Below are positions 38,597 through 47,183 of a stretch of DNA of 64,000 bases, piece by piece. The translations under genes were made by a program, and so were the position numbers. The stretch comes from Pseudoalteromonas arctica (GTDB taxonomy: Bacteria > Pseudomonadota > Gammaproteobacteria > Enterobacterales > Alteromonadaceae): NCBI RefSeq assembly GCF_012927645.1, contig NZ_JABBMT010000015.1, positions 1 to 64,000 on the forward strand. The letters run 5' to 3'. The notes under the pieces were generated by a model. It was not told the DNA's origin and ran no database searches. It saw only the letters and a program-made list of their open reading frames with translations. Each line of letters opens with the position of its first letter. The stretch's first letter is position 1.

Positions 38597-39229
38597 ATGA
38601 CTTTAACCAAACCATTACTAACGGCAACAATTGTTGGGCTATTACTAATGGGTTGTGAAACCACCAATACAGGTATGGGCGCTGGCATTGGTGCAGCTAC
38701 AGGAGCAGTACTTGGTAAAGCTACGGGAGATCATGATGATAAACGTATCTTCATTGGTGCTGCTATTGGTGCGTTAGCTGGCGCAGCTGTTGGTGATTAC
38801 ATGGATAAGCAAGAGGCCGCTTTTCGAGATGAGCTAGCAGGCTCAGGTGTTGAGGTTGTACGTGAAGGCGATAACCTGCGTTTAGTGATACCATCAAATA
38901 TTACTTTTGCGACTGATCAATCATACATCTCATCGGGTTTTCATAATACCCTTGATGCCATTGCTACCGTAATGAATAAATATGAAAAAACGTATTTAAG
39001 TATTGAAGGCCATACCGATAGTACCGGTAAAGATAGCTACAACATGACGTTATCACAGCAGCGTGCGCAGAGCGTGAAAGGTTACTTAGTGAATCAGCAA
39101 ATACTAGCTGGGCGTATTAGCACGCGTGGTTATGGCGAACATCGCCCAATTGCCAGCAATGACAGCGCCAACGGTCGCGCGCAAAACCGCCGCGTGGAAA
39201 TTCAAATTGTACCAAATACTAAAGGTTAA
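38597..39229 (+). CDS. OmpA-family lipoprotein with glycine zipper (YiaD-like)
   Basis: 210 residues. Lipoprotein signal MTLTKPLLTATIVGLLLMGC with Cys at position 21, then a glycine-zipper segment (GAGIGAATGAVLG, GAAIGALAGAAVGDYM) and an OmpA C-terminal peptidoglycan-binding domain (SIEGHTDSTGKDSYNMTLSQ, RAQNRRVEI). It anchors the outer membrane to the wall. The start is ATG 38597 with AGGAG five bases upstream; the longer frame from 38438 has no signal logic. Confidence 0.92.
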   Translation: MTLTKPLLTATIVGLLLMGCETTNTGMGAGIGAATGAVLGKATGDHDDKRIFIGAAIGALAGAAVGDYMDKQEAAFRDELAGSGVEVVREGDNLRLVIPSNITFATDQSYISSGFHNTLDAIATVMNKYEKTYLSIEGHTDSTGKDSYNMTLSQQRAQSVKGYLVNQQILAGRISTRGYGEHRPIASNDSANGRAQNRRVEIQIVPNTKG

Positions 39230-39235
39230 TGTTTT

Positions 39236-39272
39236 ATCTCAATCATTTGCTACCTAAGCAAATGATTGAGAT
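39236..39272. terminator. Bidirectional terminator, 16-bp perfect stem
   Basis: ATCTCAATCATTTGCT pairs perfectly with its complement around ACCTA, between the convergent lipoprotein and ABC exporter genes. Confidence 0.8.
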
Positions 39273-39283
39273 TATTTACCGCT

Positions 39284-41065
39284 TCAATCCTTATTAAACT
39301 GCAGCTCACATAATTTTTGATAAAGCGGATTACTCGCTAGCAATTGTTGATGAGTACCTGTTGCGATTATCTCTCCGTGCTCCATTACCACTATCATATC
39401 AGCATGTTTTACTGTGGCGAGGCGATGGGCAATAATTAGCGTAGTACGGTTTTGCATTAAATGTTCAAGCGCGGCTTGTACATGATGCTCACTTTGCGCA
39501 TCTAAAGCGCTGGTTGCTTCATCGAGTAACAGTATTTCAGGGTCTTTTAATATCGCTCTTGCTAATACAATTCGTTGTTTTTGGCCGCCTGATAAGCGCA
39601 CCCCTTGCTCACCTAAAAAGCTCTCGTAGCCGTTAGGTAATTGTGCAATAAATTCATCCGCGTGAGCATGCTTAGCGGCTGCAAATACTTGTTCATCGCT
39701 GGCATCGGGGTTGCCGTAGCGAATGTTGTGCATTACATCAGAGCTAAACAGGATTGGGTTTTGTGCCACCATACCCATACTATTACGTAATTTATTAAGT
39801 GATAGATCTTTGATGTTAATACTATGAAACTTAATATCGCCGGTGGCTGGGTCATAAAAGCGCTGTAGTAATTCAAATAAGGTGGTTTTACCTGCACCAG
39901 AGGGGCCTACAATTGCCACTGTTTGCCCTTGCTTAATGGTTAGTGATACATCTTTAAGCGCACTTACATCAGGGCGAGACGGGTAATTAAAGGTAATATT
40001 ACTGAGTTCAATAGCAGCAGCATCAGTGTTGCTTTGTAACTTTTCATCAAGCGGCTGGGCAGGGTTAACTATTTCGCTTTTAACGGCTAATAACTCTAGT
40101 AGTCTTGCAGCCGCACCCGCCGCGCGTTGCAGCTCGCCATACACTTCGGCAACAGTTGCCACTGACATTGCCACCATAATAGCGTAAAACACAAAGGCTC
40201 CGAGTTCACCACCACTCATAGTCCCTGCGAGTACATCACTACCACCAACCCACAGCATCACGCTAATGGCACTAAAGGTTAAAAATATCACTGCGGCAAT
40301 TAAAAATGAGCGTTGCTTTATACGACTTTTAGCAACCTTAAAGGCTTTTTCTGTCTCAAGTGCAAAGGCCTGTTGCTCACGGTGTTCATGGCTATAACTT
40401 TGTACCACTTTAATATTTTGAATGATCTCTCCTGCATAAGTGCTGATATCGGCAATCGCGTCTTGGCTGGAACTGGCAAGCTTGCGTACTTTTTTACCAA
40501 AAACCATCATTGGCACGAGCACCAAAGGTACACAAGCAACCACCACTAATGTGAGTTTTAAATTTGTGAACAATAACATAGCTAAACCACCAATCAACAT
40601 CAGTGCGCTGCGCAGTGCCATTGAAAATGACGAACCAATAATTGATTGCAGCAAGGTGGTATCAGTGGTTAAGCGCGACATGAGCTCGCCGCTGCGGTTT
40701 TCTTCAAAGTAACTCGGGTGCAGGGTGACTATGCGATCAAATACCGCTTTACGAATATCATTACTGACTCGCTCACCAATCCACGACATTAAATAAAAAC
40801 GGCTGAATGTTCCTACCGCTAATAAACTGATCAGCCCTATCAGGACTAGCACCGCTTGTTTTAATTGCGCTTGGGATCCGGCAATAAAGCCATGATCGAT
40901 GACAAACTTAACCCCTTGGCCTAGCGATAAATTAACTCCAGCGGTGACAAGTAGCGCCACAAGCGCCGAAAATACCACCCATTTATAGGGTTTAATAAAC
41001 TGAAAAATCGGAATTAAACTACTAAAAGCAGCTTTGTCTTTTGGCTCGGCTTTACTGGTGCTCAT
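39284..41065 (-). CDS. ABC exporter half-transporter (MsbA/multidrug type)
   Basis: 593 residues: six-helix membrane domain (about 25-315) fused to an ATPase with Walker A GPSGAGKTT, Q-loop AQNPILF, signature RLSGGQKQR, Walker B ILLLDEATSALD and switch IAHR. A homodimer is expected. Substrate could be lipid or drug; the true lipid A flippase gene is normally beside lpxK, which is absent here, so I do not call it msbA. A single gene with its own upstream region. Confidence 0.88.
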   Translation of the reverse strand: MSTSKAEPKDKAAFSSLIPIFQFIKPYKWVVFSALVALLVTAGVNLSLGQGVKFVIDHGFIAGSQAQLKQAVLVLIGLISLLAVGTFSRFYLMSWIGERVSNDIRKAVFDRIVTLHPSYFEENRSGELMSRLTTDTTLLQSIIGSSFSMALRSALMLIGGLAMLLFTNLKLTLVVVACVPLVLVPMMVFGKKVRKLASSSQDAIADISTYAGEIIQNIKVVQSYSHEHREQQAFALETEKAFKVAKSRIKQRSFLIAAVIFLTFSAISVMLWVGGSDVLAGTMSGGELGAFVFYAIMVAMSVATVAEVYGELQRAAGAAARLLELLAVKSEIVNPAQPLDEKLQSNTDAAAIELSNITFNYPSRPDVSALKDVSLTIKQGQTVAIVGPSGAGKTTLFELLQRFYDPATGDIKFHSINIKDLSLNKLRNSMGMVAQNPILFSSDVMHNIRYGNPDASDEQVFAAAKHAHADEFIAQLPNGYESFLGEQGVRLSGGQKQRIVLARAILKDPEILLLDEATSALDAQSEHHVQAALEHLMQNRTTLIIAHRLATVKHADMIVVMEHGEIIATGTHQQLLASNPLYQKLCELQFNKD

Positions 41066-41153
41066 GCTGGATTCTTTTTGTGCAATAGGGTATAGATATG
41101 GTTACTTAAATTGTAATTTCAATAACTAACTTAATAACAACTAAGGGACTAAC

Positions 41154-41552
41154 ATGGCAACTCATAAAGTAACCGGTGAATTTAACGTTAAACTCAACCC
41201 CATTGAAGGCTATGCAAAAGGCATTGATGGTGTAAATTTAGGTCGCATGTCGATTGATAAAACCTTTACAGGCGAGCTTGATGCGACCAGCACTGGCGAA
41301 ATGCTCAGCGCTATGACTACCACCCAAGGCAGTGCAGGCTATGTTGCTATTGAGCAAGTGGTTGGCACACTTGCAGGTAAGCAAGGCAGCTTTGTATTGC
41401 AGCATTTTGGCACTATGGATAAAGGCCAAGATTCATTAATTTTAAATGTGGTGCCAGATTCTGGTAGTCATGAACTTACGGGTCTTAGTGGTAAAATGGC
41501 AATTCGTATTGAGGCTGGTATACATTTTTATGATTTTGAATATCAGATTTAG
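41154..41552 (+). CDS. DUF3224 domain-containing protein
   Basis: 132-residue cytosolic protein, a single DUF3224 domain (small beta barrel related to allene oxide cyclase-like folds). GEFNVKLNPIEGY, SAGYVAIEQVVGTLAGKQGS and SGSHELTGLSGKMAIRI are typical. No catalytic role is established. AAGGGAC upstream acts as ribosome binding site. Divergent from the ABC exporter. Confidence 0.85.
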   Translation: MATHKVTGEFNVKLNPIEGYAKGIDGVNLGRMSIDKTFTGELDATSTGEMLSAMTTTQGSAGYVAIEQVVGTLAGKQGSFVLQHFGTMDKGQDSLILNVVPDSGSHELTGLSGKMAIRIEAGIHFYDFEYQI

Positions 41553-41614
41553 ATGACGCTTTCACTGTGGTATTGAATCATAAATTCCTGGCAGTATGAA
41601 AAATGGTATGCTGG

Positions 41615-41766
41615 TCGCTGTTAGTGATGGAGTAGGCGTTGGCTTTTATGCGTGGCATCCTTGCTTGGTCTTGGCGCACTGATGTTACAGTCTCCCCACT
41701 GTGTATCAAGTGTTAGTTTGCTTAGGAGCTGCGCATTTAGTATATGTGGATCTTAAACCTTATTAG
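41615..41766 (+). pseudogene. Fragment of a LysE/RhtB-type amino acid exporter
   Basis: Several short frames read like pieces of a LysE-family protein: VYQVLVCLGAAHLVYVDLKP matches the conserved GAAYLLYLG region, preceded by out-of-frame ALMLQSP. Frameshifts and the lack of a start mark it as decayed. Identification is tentative. Confidence 0.35.
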
Positions 41767-42023
41767 CAAAACCAAGCGCTGATGAGCTACAGGTTGCCAT
41801 TAAAAATAACCGATGTAGGATCGTGAAATTAATATAGTACGTCCTATGTGATCAACTCAAATTATCTCTAAACCCCTTGCTTCGTACCTTTTACGGGTGT
41901 ATTTTAAAGCGAGTCTATCTGAAAAGGATACAGTTTCATTAGGGTTCAAAGTGTTTGATTTCTAATGAGGCGCTAATTTTGTAGCATATATTTGTGCTAC
42001 ACAAACACAGGGAGAGAAGTTAA
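41767..42023. other. Intergenic region before the DMT transporter
   Basis: AT-rich with no coding frame that can be supported. It probably carries the promoter of the transporter gene at 42024, whose ribosome binding site is GGGAGAG. Confidence 0.35.
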
Positions 42024-42938
42024 ATGGCTAGCAAAGAGGCAACAGCAGTAATTTGGATGTTGTCAGATTCACTCATTTTAAGTGTGATGCTACTAATTGG
42101 TGGCTTTCTAGGTAAAGCAATCAGCCCATTCCAAGTTGTCTTTTTGGTTAATGTAATTGCTGCTTTTGCGGCCATTATATTATTCTCGAAAGGTAAATGG
42201 GAAAACATCAAACCTCAAAAAATGAAGTTGCATATTTTCAGAGGACTGCTTGGGGTTAGTTCAACAATCTGCTTGTTTTATGCGCTGCAATATTTAAGTT
42301 TAGCGGAAGTAACCGCGATTAACTTTTTTGTGCCACTTATAACGTCCATTTTATCGGTGTTTATCTTTAGAGAAAAACCAAAAGCCTACGTCTATATCGC
42401 TATTATTTTGAATTTAGTTGGAGTAATGATGTTACTTTCACCAAACCTAATGGCGAGTCAAGTAGCGCAGCAAAACCTCTACCTAGGATTGATTTTTGCA
42501 CTGTCAGCAGTAGCTATTCTAGTCATTTACAATATTAACTTAAAAAAAATAGGCAATGCAGAGAAAGTTGTGCCTCAAATGGTTTTTGCTCCCCTCTATT
42601 CGGCGATTATCTTATTACCTGTTGCTATTTTTGTGTGGAAACCTTTAGATACAAATAGTGCTCTACTAATTATGCTATATGGTGGGCTCCTTATTACTAA
42701 ACTTGCAGCACGTTTTTTAGCGTTTAATAAAAGTGACTTATCTAAGCTAATGCCGCTTGAATATGCACAAATTCTATTTTCTAGTATTTTGGGCTATATT
42801 TTTCTTCAACAAACTCAAACTTTATTGGGTATCGCAGGCATTGTATTGATCGTGTTATCAAGTATCGCTCATGTTTTATTCATGCACTTTGAGAGGAGTA
42901 GCGACACTAAGAATATGAAAGGAATTACAAATGATTAA
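42024..42938 (+). CDS. DMT-superfamily (EamA) transporter
   Basis: 304 residues with ten predicted membrane helices in two EamA repeats (AVIWMLSDSLILSVMLL, ALQYLSLAEVTAINFFVPLI in the first; LMPLEYAQILFSSILGYIF in the second). Drug/metabolite exporter of unknown substrate. GGGAGAG ribosome binding site upstream. AT-richer than neighbours, and its left flank holds a decayed exporter fragment, which may mark recent gain. Confidence 0.85.
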   Translation: MASKEATAVIWMLSDSLILSVMLLIGGFLGKAISPFQVVFLVNVIAAFAAIILFSKGKWENIKPQKMKLHIFRGLLGVSSTICLFYALQYLSLAEVTAINFFVPLITSILSVFIFREKPKAYVYIAIILNLVGVMMLLSPNLMASQVAQQNLYLGLIFALSAVAILVIYNINLKKIGNAEKVVPQMVFAPLYSAIILLPVAIFVWKPLDTNSALLIMLYGGLLITKLAARFLAFNKSDLSKLMPLEYAQILFSSILGYIFLQQTQTLLGIAGIVLIVLSSIAHVLFMHFERSSDTKNMKGITND

Positions 42939-42956
42939 AGCCGTAACGCAAAAGTT

Positions 42957-42978
42957 CCGGCGATCAACTGATCGCCGG
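42957..42978. terminator. GC-rich terminator hairpin
   Basis: CCGGCGATC pairs with GATCGCCGG (9 bp, loop AACT), followed by GCTGTTTT. Lies between the convergent DMT transporter and phoD genes. Confidence 0.75.
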
Positions 42979-43026
42979 GCTGTTTTAATCTTTTACCTAG
43001 AACCTTTTCCCTTGCACCTAAATACT

Positions 43027-44808
43027 TTACCCTTGAATTACTGGCTGACCTGCTAGTATACGTAGTTCTTTACTGCGCTTGGTTAGCATTTCATAAGAGG
43101 CGGTTTTAATGCTGCTGATGTAATTCCATTTGGCTTCGGCTTGCTCTGGTGTAAAGGTAACGGTTAAATAACCACGATCGACGAGGTTGTTATAAACTAA
43201 ATCATTAACCAATAACGCGATTACTTGCTCCATTTGTGCTGTAACTTCAGGCCCTTGGGTGTTCAGTGCTAAGTACTCTTCAAGACCTGGCGAAGACACT
43301 GACGATGTTGCAAATTCAACACCGGCATTTTGTGATGCGGCAATTGGGTTGCTGGCGTCGGTGGTTAATTGTCCCGCCCACGCATTATGAGTATCGCCAG
43401 CTAATACAACTAGGTTTTTTTGCGTCGCTATCGCAGTGCCTAGTAATACTTCACGTTCATAAGCATAACCGTCCCATGCATCTAAATTGTATGGTGCAGT
43501 AGTATCAACACGTGCGCGCTCCGCATCAGTTACCGTTGGATCACCGGCTAGAATACGGCCTTTAATTTGTGCAAGTTCAGCAAATAATACCAATGCTTGA
43601 GCAAGTAGAGCGCCAGTGTCTGTGCCATTTGCTTGACTTACTTGCAGGCTCACTAAAAGCTGTAGTACCTCAAGTGGTAGGTGCATCTTGGTCATCAACA
43701 CTTGTTGGCCAAGTACTTGCCATTTTGAACTTGAGGTTGTCATGCCATCGGTTAACCACGTTAGCTGCTCATTTCCCAGCAATGCGCGTGTTGGCGAGCT
43801 AACAGCACTAACAAAATCGTTTTGCCCTTGTGCACTGGTTAGGTCAAAATCAGCATAGCTTAGCTGCTCATCACGGGCGAGTACACGTGTGTCTAGCATG
43901 TATAAAGAGACTAAATCACCAAACTCAAAGCGACGGTAAATTCGTTCTTTATCAGCAACGTTACGGATTGGCATCCATTCAAAATAAGCTTGTAGGGCAT
44001 GTAGCTTACGTTCGCTAAATTCACCTTCGCCTTCATTGTGGTTTTCTGCGCCATTTCGCCATGTGTTATTGGTAATTTCGTGGTCATCCCACACGGTAAT
44101 AAATGCACAGTTACTATGCGCAGCTTGTAAGTTTGAATCAGTGCGATAGTGAGCATAGCGGTTGCGGTAATCAGCTAAGCTAATTATTTCGTCACTATTG
44201 TCTTCAGGTAAAAGGCGACCAAGTAAAGCTGCGTCTTCACTGGCATAGCCACCATTGCCGTATTCATAAATGTAATCACCTAAATGCAATACAGCGTCTA
44301 AGTCTGTTTGTTTGGCTATTTCACCATACACATGAAAAAAGCCTGCGGGGTAGTTGGCACACGATATAACAGCAAATTTCACTTTATCAATATTGCCTGT
44401 TGGTAGTGTTTTACCTGTACCAATAGGCGAGGTTTTGCCATTCGATTTAAAGCGATAATAGTAAGTGGTGTTGGCGTTTAAGCCTTGTAAGTCGACTTTT
44501 AAGGTGAAGTCTGTGGCTGCACTTATATGTGTTTCACCATTGTGGCTGATATTAGCAAAGTCAGGATCGGTTGCTACTCGCCATTGTACTTTAATGCTGG
44601 TGGTTGTTGGATCTAGAGGGGTTACACGAGTCCACAGAATTAGGCTGTCAGCTAATGGATCACCACTGGCAACACCATGAGCAAAGCTCACGTCAAGAAT
44701 GTCGTCATCTTCATCGTCAAACCGACAAGCTGTTAATCCTAATGATAAAACGGCGACACCAAACCCTGCCGCCGAGGCTTTTAAAAAATTTCTTCGTGTA
44801 AACGTCAT
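43027..44808 (-). CDS. phoD: Alkaline phosphatase D, Tat-exported
   Basis: 593-residue phosphodiesterase/phosphomonoesterase of the PhoD family. Twin-arginine signal MTFTRRNFLKASAAGFGVAV, then the Fe/Ca-site segments SFAHGVASGDPLADSLILWT, VISCANYPAGFFHVY, HLGDYIYEYGNG, WDDHEITNN and VVLAGDTHNAW. Cys in LTACRF next to the signal could also be lipid-modified. It releases phosphate from organic esters outside the cytoplasm. No Pho box is obvious. Confidence 0.92.
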   Translation of the reverse strand: MTFTRRNFLKASAAGFGVAVLSLGLTACRFDDEDDDILDVSFAHGVASGDPLADSLILWTRVTPLDPTTTSIKVQWRVATDPDFANISHNGETHISAATDFTLKVDLQGLNANTTYYYRFKSNGKTSPIGTGKTLPTGNIDKVKFAVISCANYPAGFFHVYGEIAKQTDLDAVLHLGDYIYEYGNGGYASEDAALLGRLLPEDNSDEIISLADYRNRYAHYRTDSNLQAAHSNCAFITVWDDHEITNNTWRNGAENHNEGEGEFSERKLHALQAYFEWMPIRNVADKERIYRRFEFGDLVSLYMLDTRVLARDEQLSYADFDLTSAQGQNDFVSAVSSPTRALLGNEQLTWLTDGMTTSSSKWQVLGQQVLMTKMHLPLEVLQLLVSLQVSQANGTDTGALLAQALVLFAELAQIKGRILAGDPTVTDAERARVDTTAPYNLDAWDGYAYEREVLLGTAIATQKNLVVLAGDTHNAWAGQLTTDASNPIAASQNAGVEFATSSVSSPGLEEYLALNTQGPEVTAQMEQVIALLVNDLVYNNLVDRGYLTVTFTPEQAEAKWNYISSIKTASYEMLTKRSKELRILAGQPVIQG

Positions 44809-44887
44809 TACTCTGTACCGCTAAATTTAAAAGTAAGAGCTTATCCGACCAGTATGACTTTTATGTGAAGCTGTTATGCCAATTACA

Positions 44888-45232
44888 TTAAAATACTTGG
44901 CAAACCTGTTCTGCATTACAGGTAATAACGGTGATGTTTTCATAACCAACGCGGGTAAGTGCTTCAGCGCTTAATGTTGCGCGTGCGCCACTAGCACAGT
45001 GTAAGTAAATTGGCCGAGCTGGGTCTTTCTCGATTTCCATTAACTTCATTTCTAGTAAACCTCGGGGAATATTAATTGCGCCGATAGCTGCTTTTGCTAC
45101 ATGTTCGGCGGGTTCACGTACGTCAATTAATAGTCCTTTGTTGTCAGCAATTTCTTGCTTGGCCTGTGCAGCCTCGATACGGCGTTGATTTGGAGTAATT
45201 ATTTTCATTAAATCTGGGATTGAAATAAGCAT
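44888..45232 (-). CDS. Rhodanese-like domain protein
   Basis: 114-residue single rhodanese domain. Active Cys in IYLHCASGARATLSA, substrate-site LLIDVREPAEHVAKAAIGA, and INIPRG. Likely sulfur carrier or transferase in the cytosol. Start ATG 45232 chosen (GAGGA upstream); the frame open to 45280 has no support. It sits divergently next to a broken ArsR-type regulator gene, a pairing often seen in sulfide/sulfur-responsive operons. Confidence 0.88.
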   Translation of the reverse strand: MLISIPDLMKIITPNQRRIEAAQAKQEIADNKGLLIDVREPAEHVAKAAIGAINIPRGLLEMKLMEIEKDPARPIYLHCASGARATLSAEALTRVGYENITVITCNAEQVCQVF

Positions 45233-45250
45233 TAGTCTGTAAATCCTCGC

Positions 45251-45442
45251 TTGCGTAAAAAATTTATAAGTGGGCACCATTTAGTGAGTTTACGTAAAGC
45301 GAGTATAGTGGCTACACGCCGTGATGGGCAAACAATCTATTATTATTTGACCGACTCAAAAGTTGAGTCGATCATAACAATACTATATCAATGGTTTGCA
45401 AAGCGGAAGACGCTAAATAAACGTAGCGACTTCATCCAGTGA
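45251..45442 (+). pseudogene. C-terminal remnant of an ArsR/SmtB-family repressor
   Basis: HHLVSLRKASIVATRRDGQT followed by IYYYLTDSKVESIITILYQ is the recognition-helix end, beta wing and dimerisation helix of ArsR-type winged-helix repressors. The N-terminal half (about 45 residues) is missing and no proper start exists. It reads through into the end of the nitroreductase gene on the other strand (30-bp overlap). Probably the former regulator of the adjacent rhodanese gene. Confidence 0.7.
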
Positions 45443-46090
45443 TTTTTTCACCAAGGCATGATTAGGCACAGTAGCATCATCACTTGGGTAACCTGCAATA
45501 AGCAGCATGTAAGGGCGTTCGTTATCTTTATCGCGGCCACAAATATCGGTTAAAAAGCTCATTGGTTTAGGTGTATGAGTCAGTGTTGCAAGCCCCGCGC
45601 GATGTAATGCTTGAATTAAAAAGCCGGTGGCAATTCCGACTGACTCATGCACATAGTAGTTGGTGTTTTTATCATCTGTGTTTATACCTCCTTTTTTTTG
45701 ACTGAATATGGCAATTAGCCAAGGCGCATGCTCTAAATAAGGTTTGCTGGCATCAGTGCCTAGTGGTTTTAACGCATCTAGCCACTCTTCTCCTGCGCGG
45801 CCTTGATAAAATGAACGCTCTAACTTTTCAGCCGCTTCACGAATTTGCTTTTTAATATCGCTGCTATTAATTGCCACAAAGTGCCACGGTTGGTGGTTTG
45901 CACCGCTTGGCGCTGTGGCTGCGGCTTTAATGCAGGTTTGAATAATTTCTTTTGGCACCGATCGGTCGCTAAAACTACGAATAGTATGACGACGCTGACT
46001 CGTCGTTAAAAATTCGCTAGCGCGTTCTATCATCTGCTCATGTGAGTATTCAATGAAGTCTGTAAGTGGTTGATGATCATGTTGCTGCAT
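45413..46090 (-). CDS. Nitroreductase-family flavoprotein
   Basis: 225 residues, FMN-binding fold: RRHTIRSFSDRSVPKEII, AAATAPSGANHQPWHFVAI, VHESVGIATGFLIQALHRAG. Sequence and length resemble the iodotyrosine-deiodinase-like branch. An NAD(P)H-dependent reductase of unknown substrate. The start MQQHDHQPL is the only one that precedes the complete domain. Confidence 0.88.
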   Translation of the reverse strand: MQQHDHQPLTDFIEYSHEQMIERASEFLTTSQRRHTIRSFSDRSVPKEIIQTCIKAAATAPSGANHQPWHFVAINSSDIKKQIREAAEKLERSFYQGRAGEEWLDALKPLGTDASKPYLEHAPWLIAIFSQKKGGINTDDKNTNYYVHESVGIATGFLIQALHRAGLATLTHTPKPMSFLTDICGRDKDNERPYMLLIAGYPSDDATVPNHALVKKSLDEVATFI

Positions 46091-46292
46091 GGCTTTTTGT
46101 TTCTTATTAAATGTTGGTAACTATTTTTATACCGATTACTGGAACTCGGTGCAAGTAGTATCTACTTTACAGTTTAGCTTTTCTGTTTTCATTCTGTTAC
46201 AAATTTATAACTCACAACTCTTGTTCCTAATCTAGCAATAATGTAACTTGCTTGTATAAATAATTACAGAAATCAAATACTAGGAAGTAATA

Positions 46293-47174
46293 ATGCTATC
46301 AATAAACGGGCTATCAAAAACCTACGATAATGGTGTACAAGCACTGCAAGGCGTTGATTTAAAAGTTGGAAAAGGTATGTTTGGGCTGCTCGGGCCAAAT
46401 GGTGCGGGTAAATCATCACTTATGCGCACAATTGCAACTTTGCAAACAGCAGATGCAGGAAGTATCGAATTTGATAGCATTGATGTATTTAAAGATCCAC
46501 AAAAGCTACGTGAGCGCTTAGGTTATTTGCCGCAAGACTTTGGTGTATACCCGCGTGTTACTGCTTATGATTTATTGGATCACATGGCGGTATTAAAAGG
46601 ACTTGATAATAAAGCGCAACGTAAGGAGTCCGTTGAGGGTTTATTAGCGCATACTAATTTGTACCAACACCGTAATAAAGCGGTAAGTGGTTTTTCTGGT
46701 GGTATGCGTCAGCGTTTTGGTATAGCACAAGCATTATTGGGCGACCCTGATTTATTGATTGTGGATGAGCCAACCGCAGGCCTTGATCCTGAAGAGCGTA
46801 ATCGCTTTCATAACCTACTAGTAAGTTTAGGTGAGAAGAAAGTCGTTATTTTATCAACTCATATCGTTGAAGATGTAGCAGAACTTTGCCCAAATATGGC
46901 GGTACTCGCTGGTGGTAAAATATTACTTGAAGGCAACCCTATCGCGCTGACCGATAAGCTCCAAGGTAAAATTTGGCACAAAACAATGAGCCAAACAGAG
47001 GCGCAAGAGTTAGAGCAGCACCTGCCTGTAATTTCAAAGCGCTTGTTTGCTGGGCAGACAATTTTAAATGTCTATAGCGAGCAAGCGCCAGAAGGGTTTA
47101 GCGCAAGCAATGCCAACTTAGAAGATGTGTATTTTTCTACTTTGCATCAGCATCGTAACACCAGTGCAGTGTAG
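46293..47174 (+). CDS. ABC transporter ATP-binding protein
   Basis: 293-residue ATPase: Walker A LLGPNGAGKSS, Q-loop YLPQDFG, signature FSGGMRQRFG, Walker B LLIVDEPTAGLDPEERN, switch His in STHIVEDVAEL. The C-terminal extension (about 220-293) is typical of DrrA/CcmA-like exporters. It is the energising partner of the membrane/peptidase fusion that starts nine bases after its stop. Ribosome binding site AGGAAG. Confidence 0.93.
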   Translation: MLSINGLSKTYDNGVQALQGVDLKVGKGMFGLLGPNGAGKSSLMRTIATLQTADAGSIEFDSIDVFKDPQKLRERLGYLPQDFGVYPRVTAYDLLDHMAVLKGLDNKAQRKESVEGLLAHTNLYQHRNKAVSGFSGGMRQRFGIAQALLGDPDLLIVDEPTAGLDPEERNRFHNLLVSLGEKKVVILSTHIVEDVAELCPNMAVLAGGKILLEGNPIALTDKLQGKIWHKTMSQTEAQELEQHLPVISKRLFAGQTILNVYSEQAPEGFSASNANLEDVYFSTLHQHRNTSAV

Positions 47175-47183
47175 GGGAATATC

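Noticed and set aside
39284-41065. Calling the ABC exporter MsbA
   Set aside because: No lpxK neighbour and many close homologues with other substrates; only the family level is supported.
41817-41854. Imperfect inverted repeat as a mobile-element end
   Set aside because: The arms do not match well and there is no transposase or target duplication.
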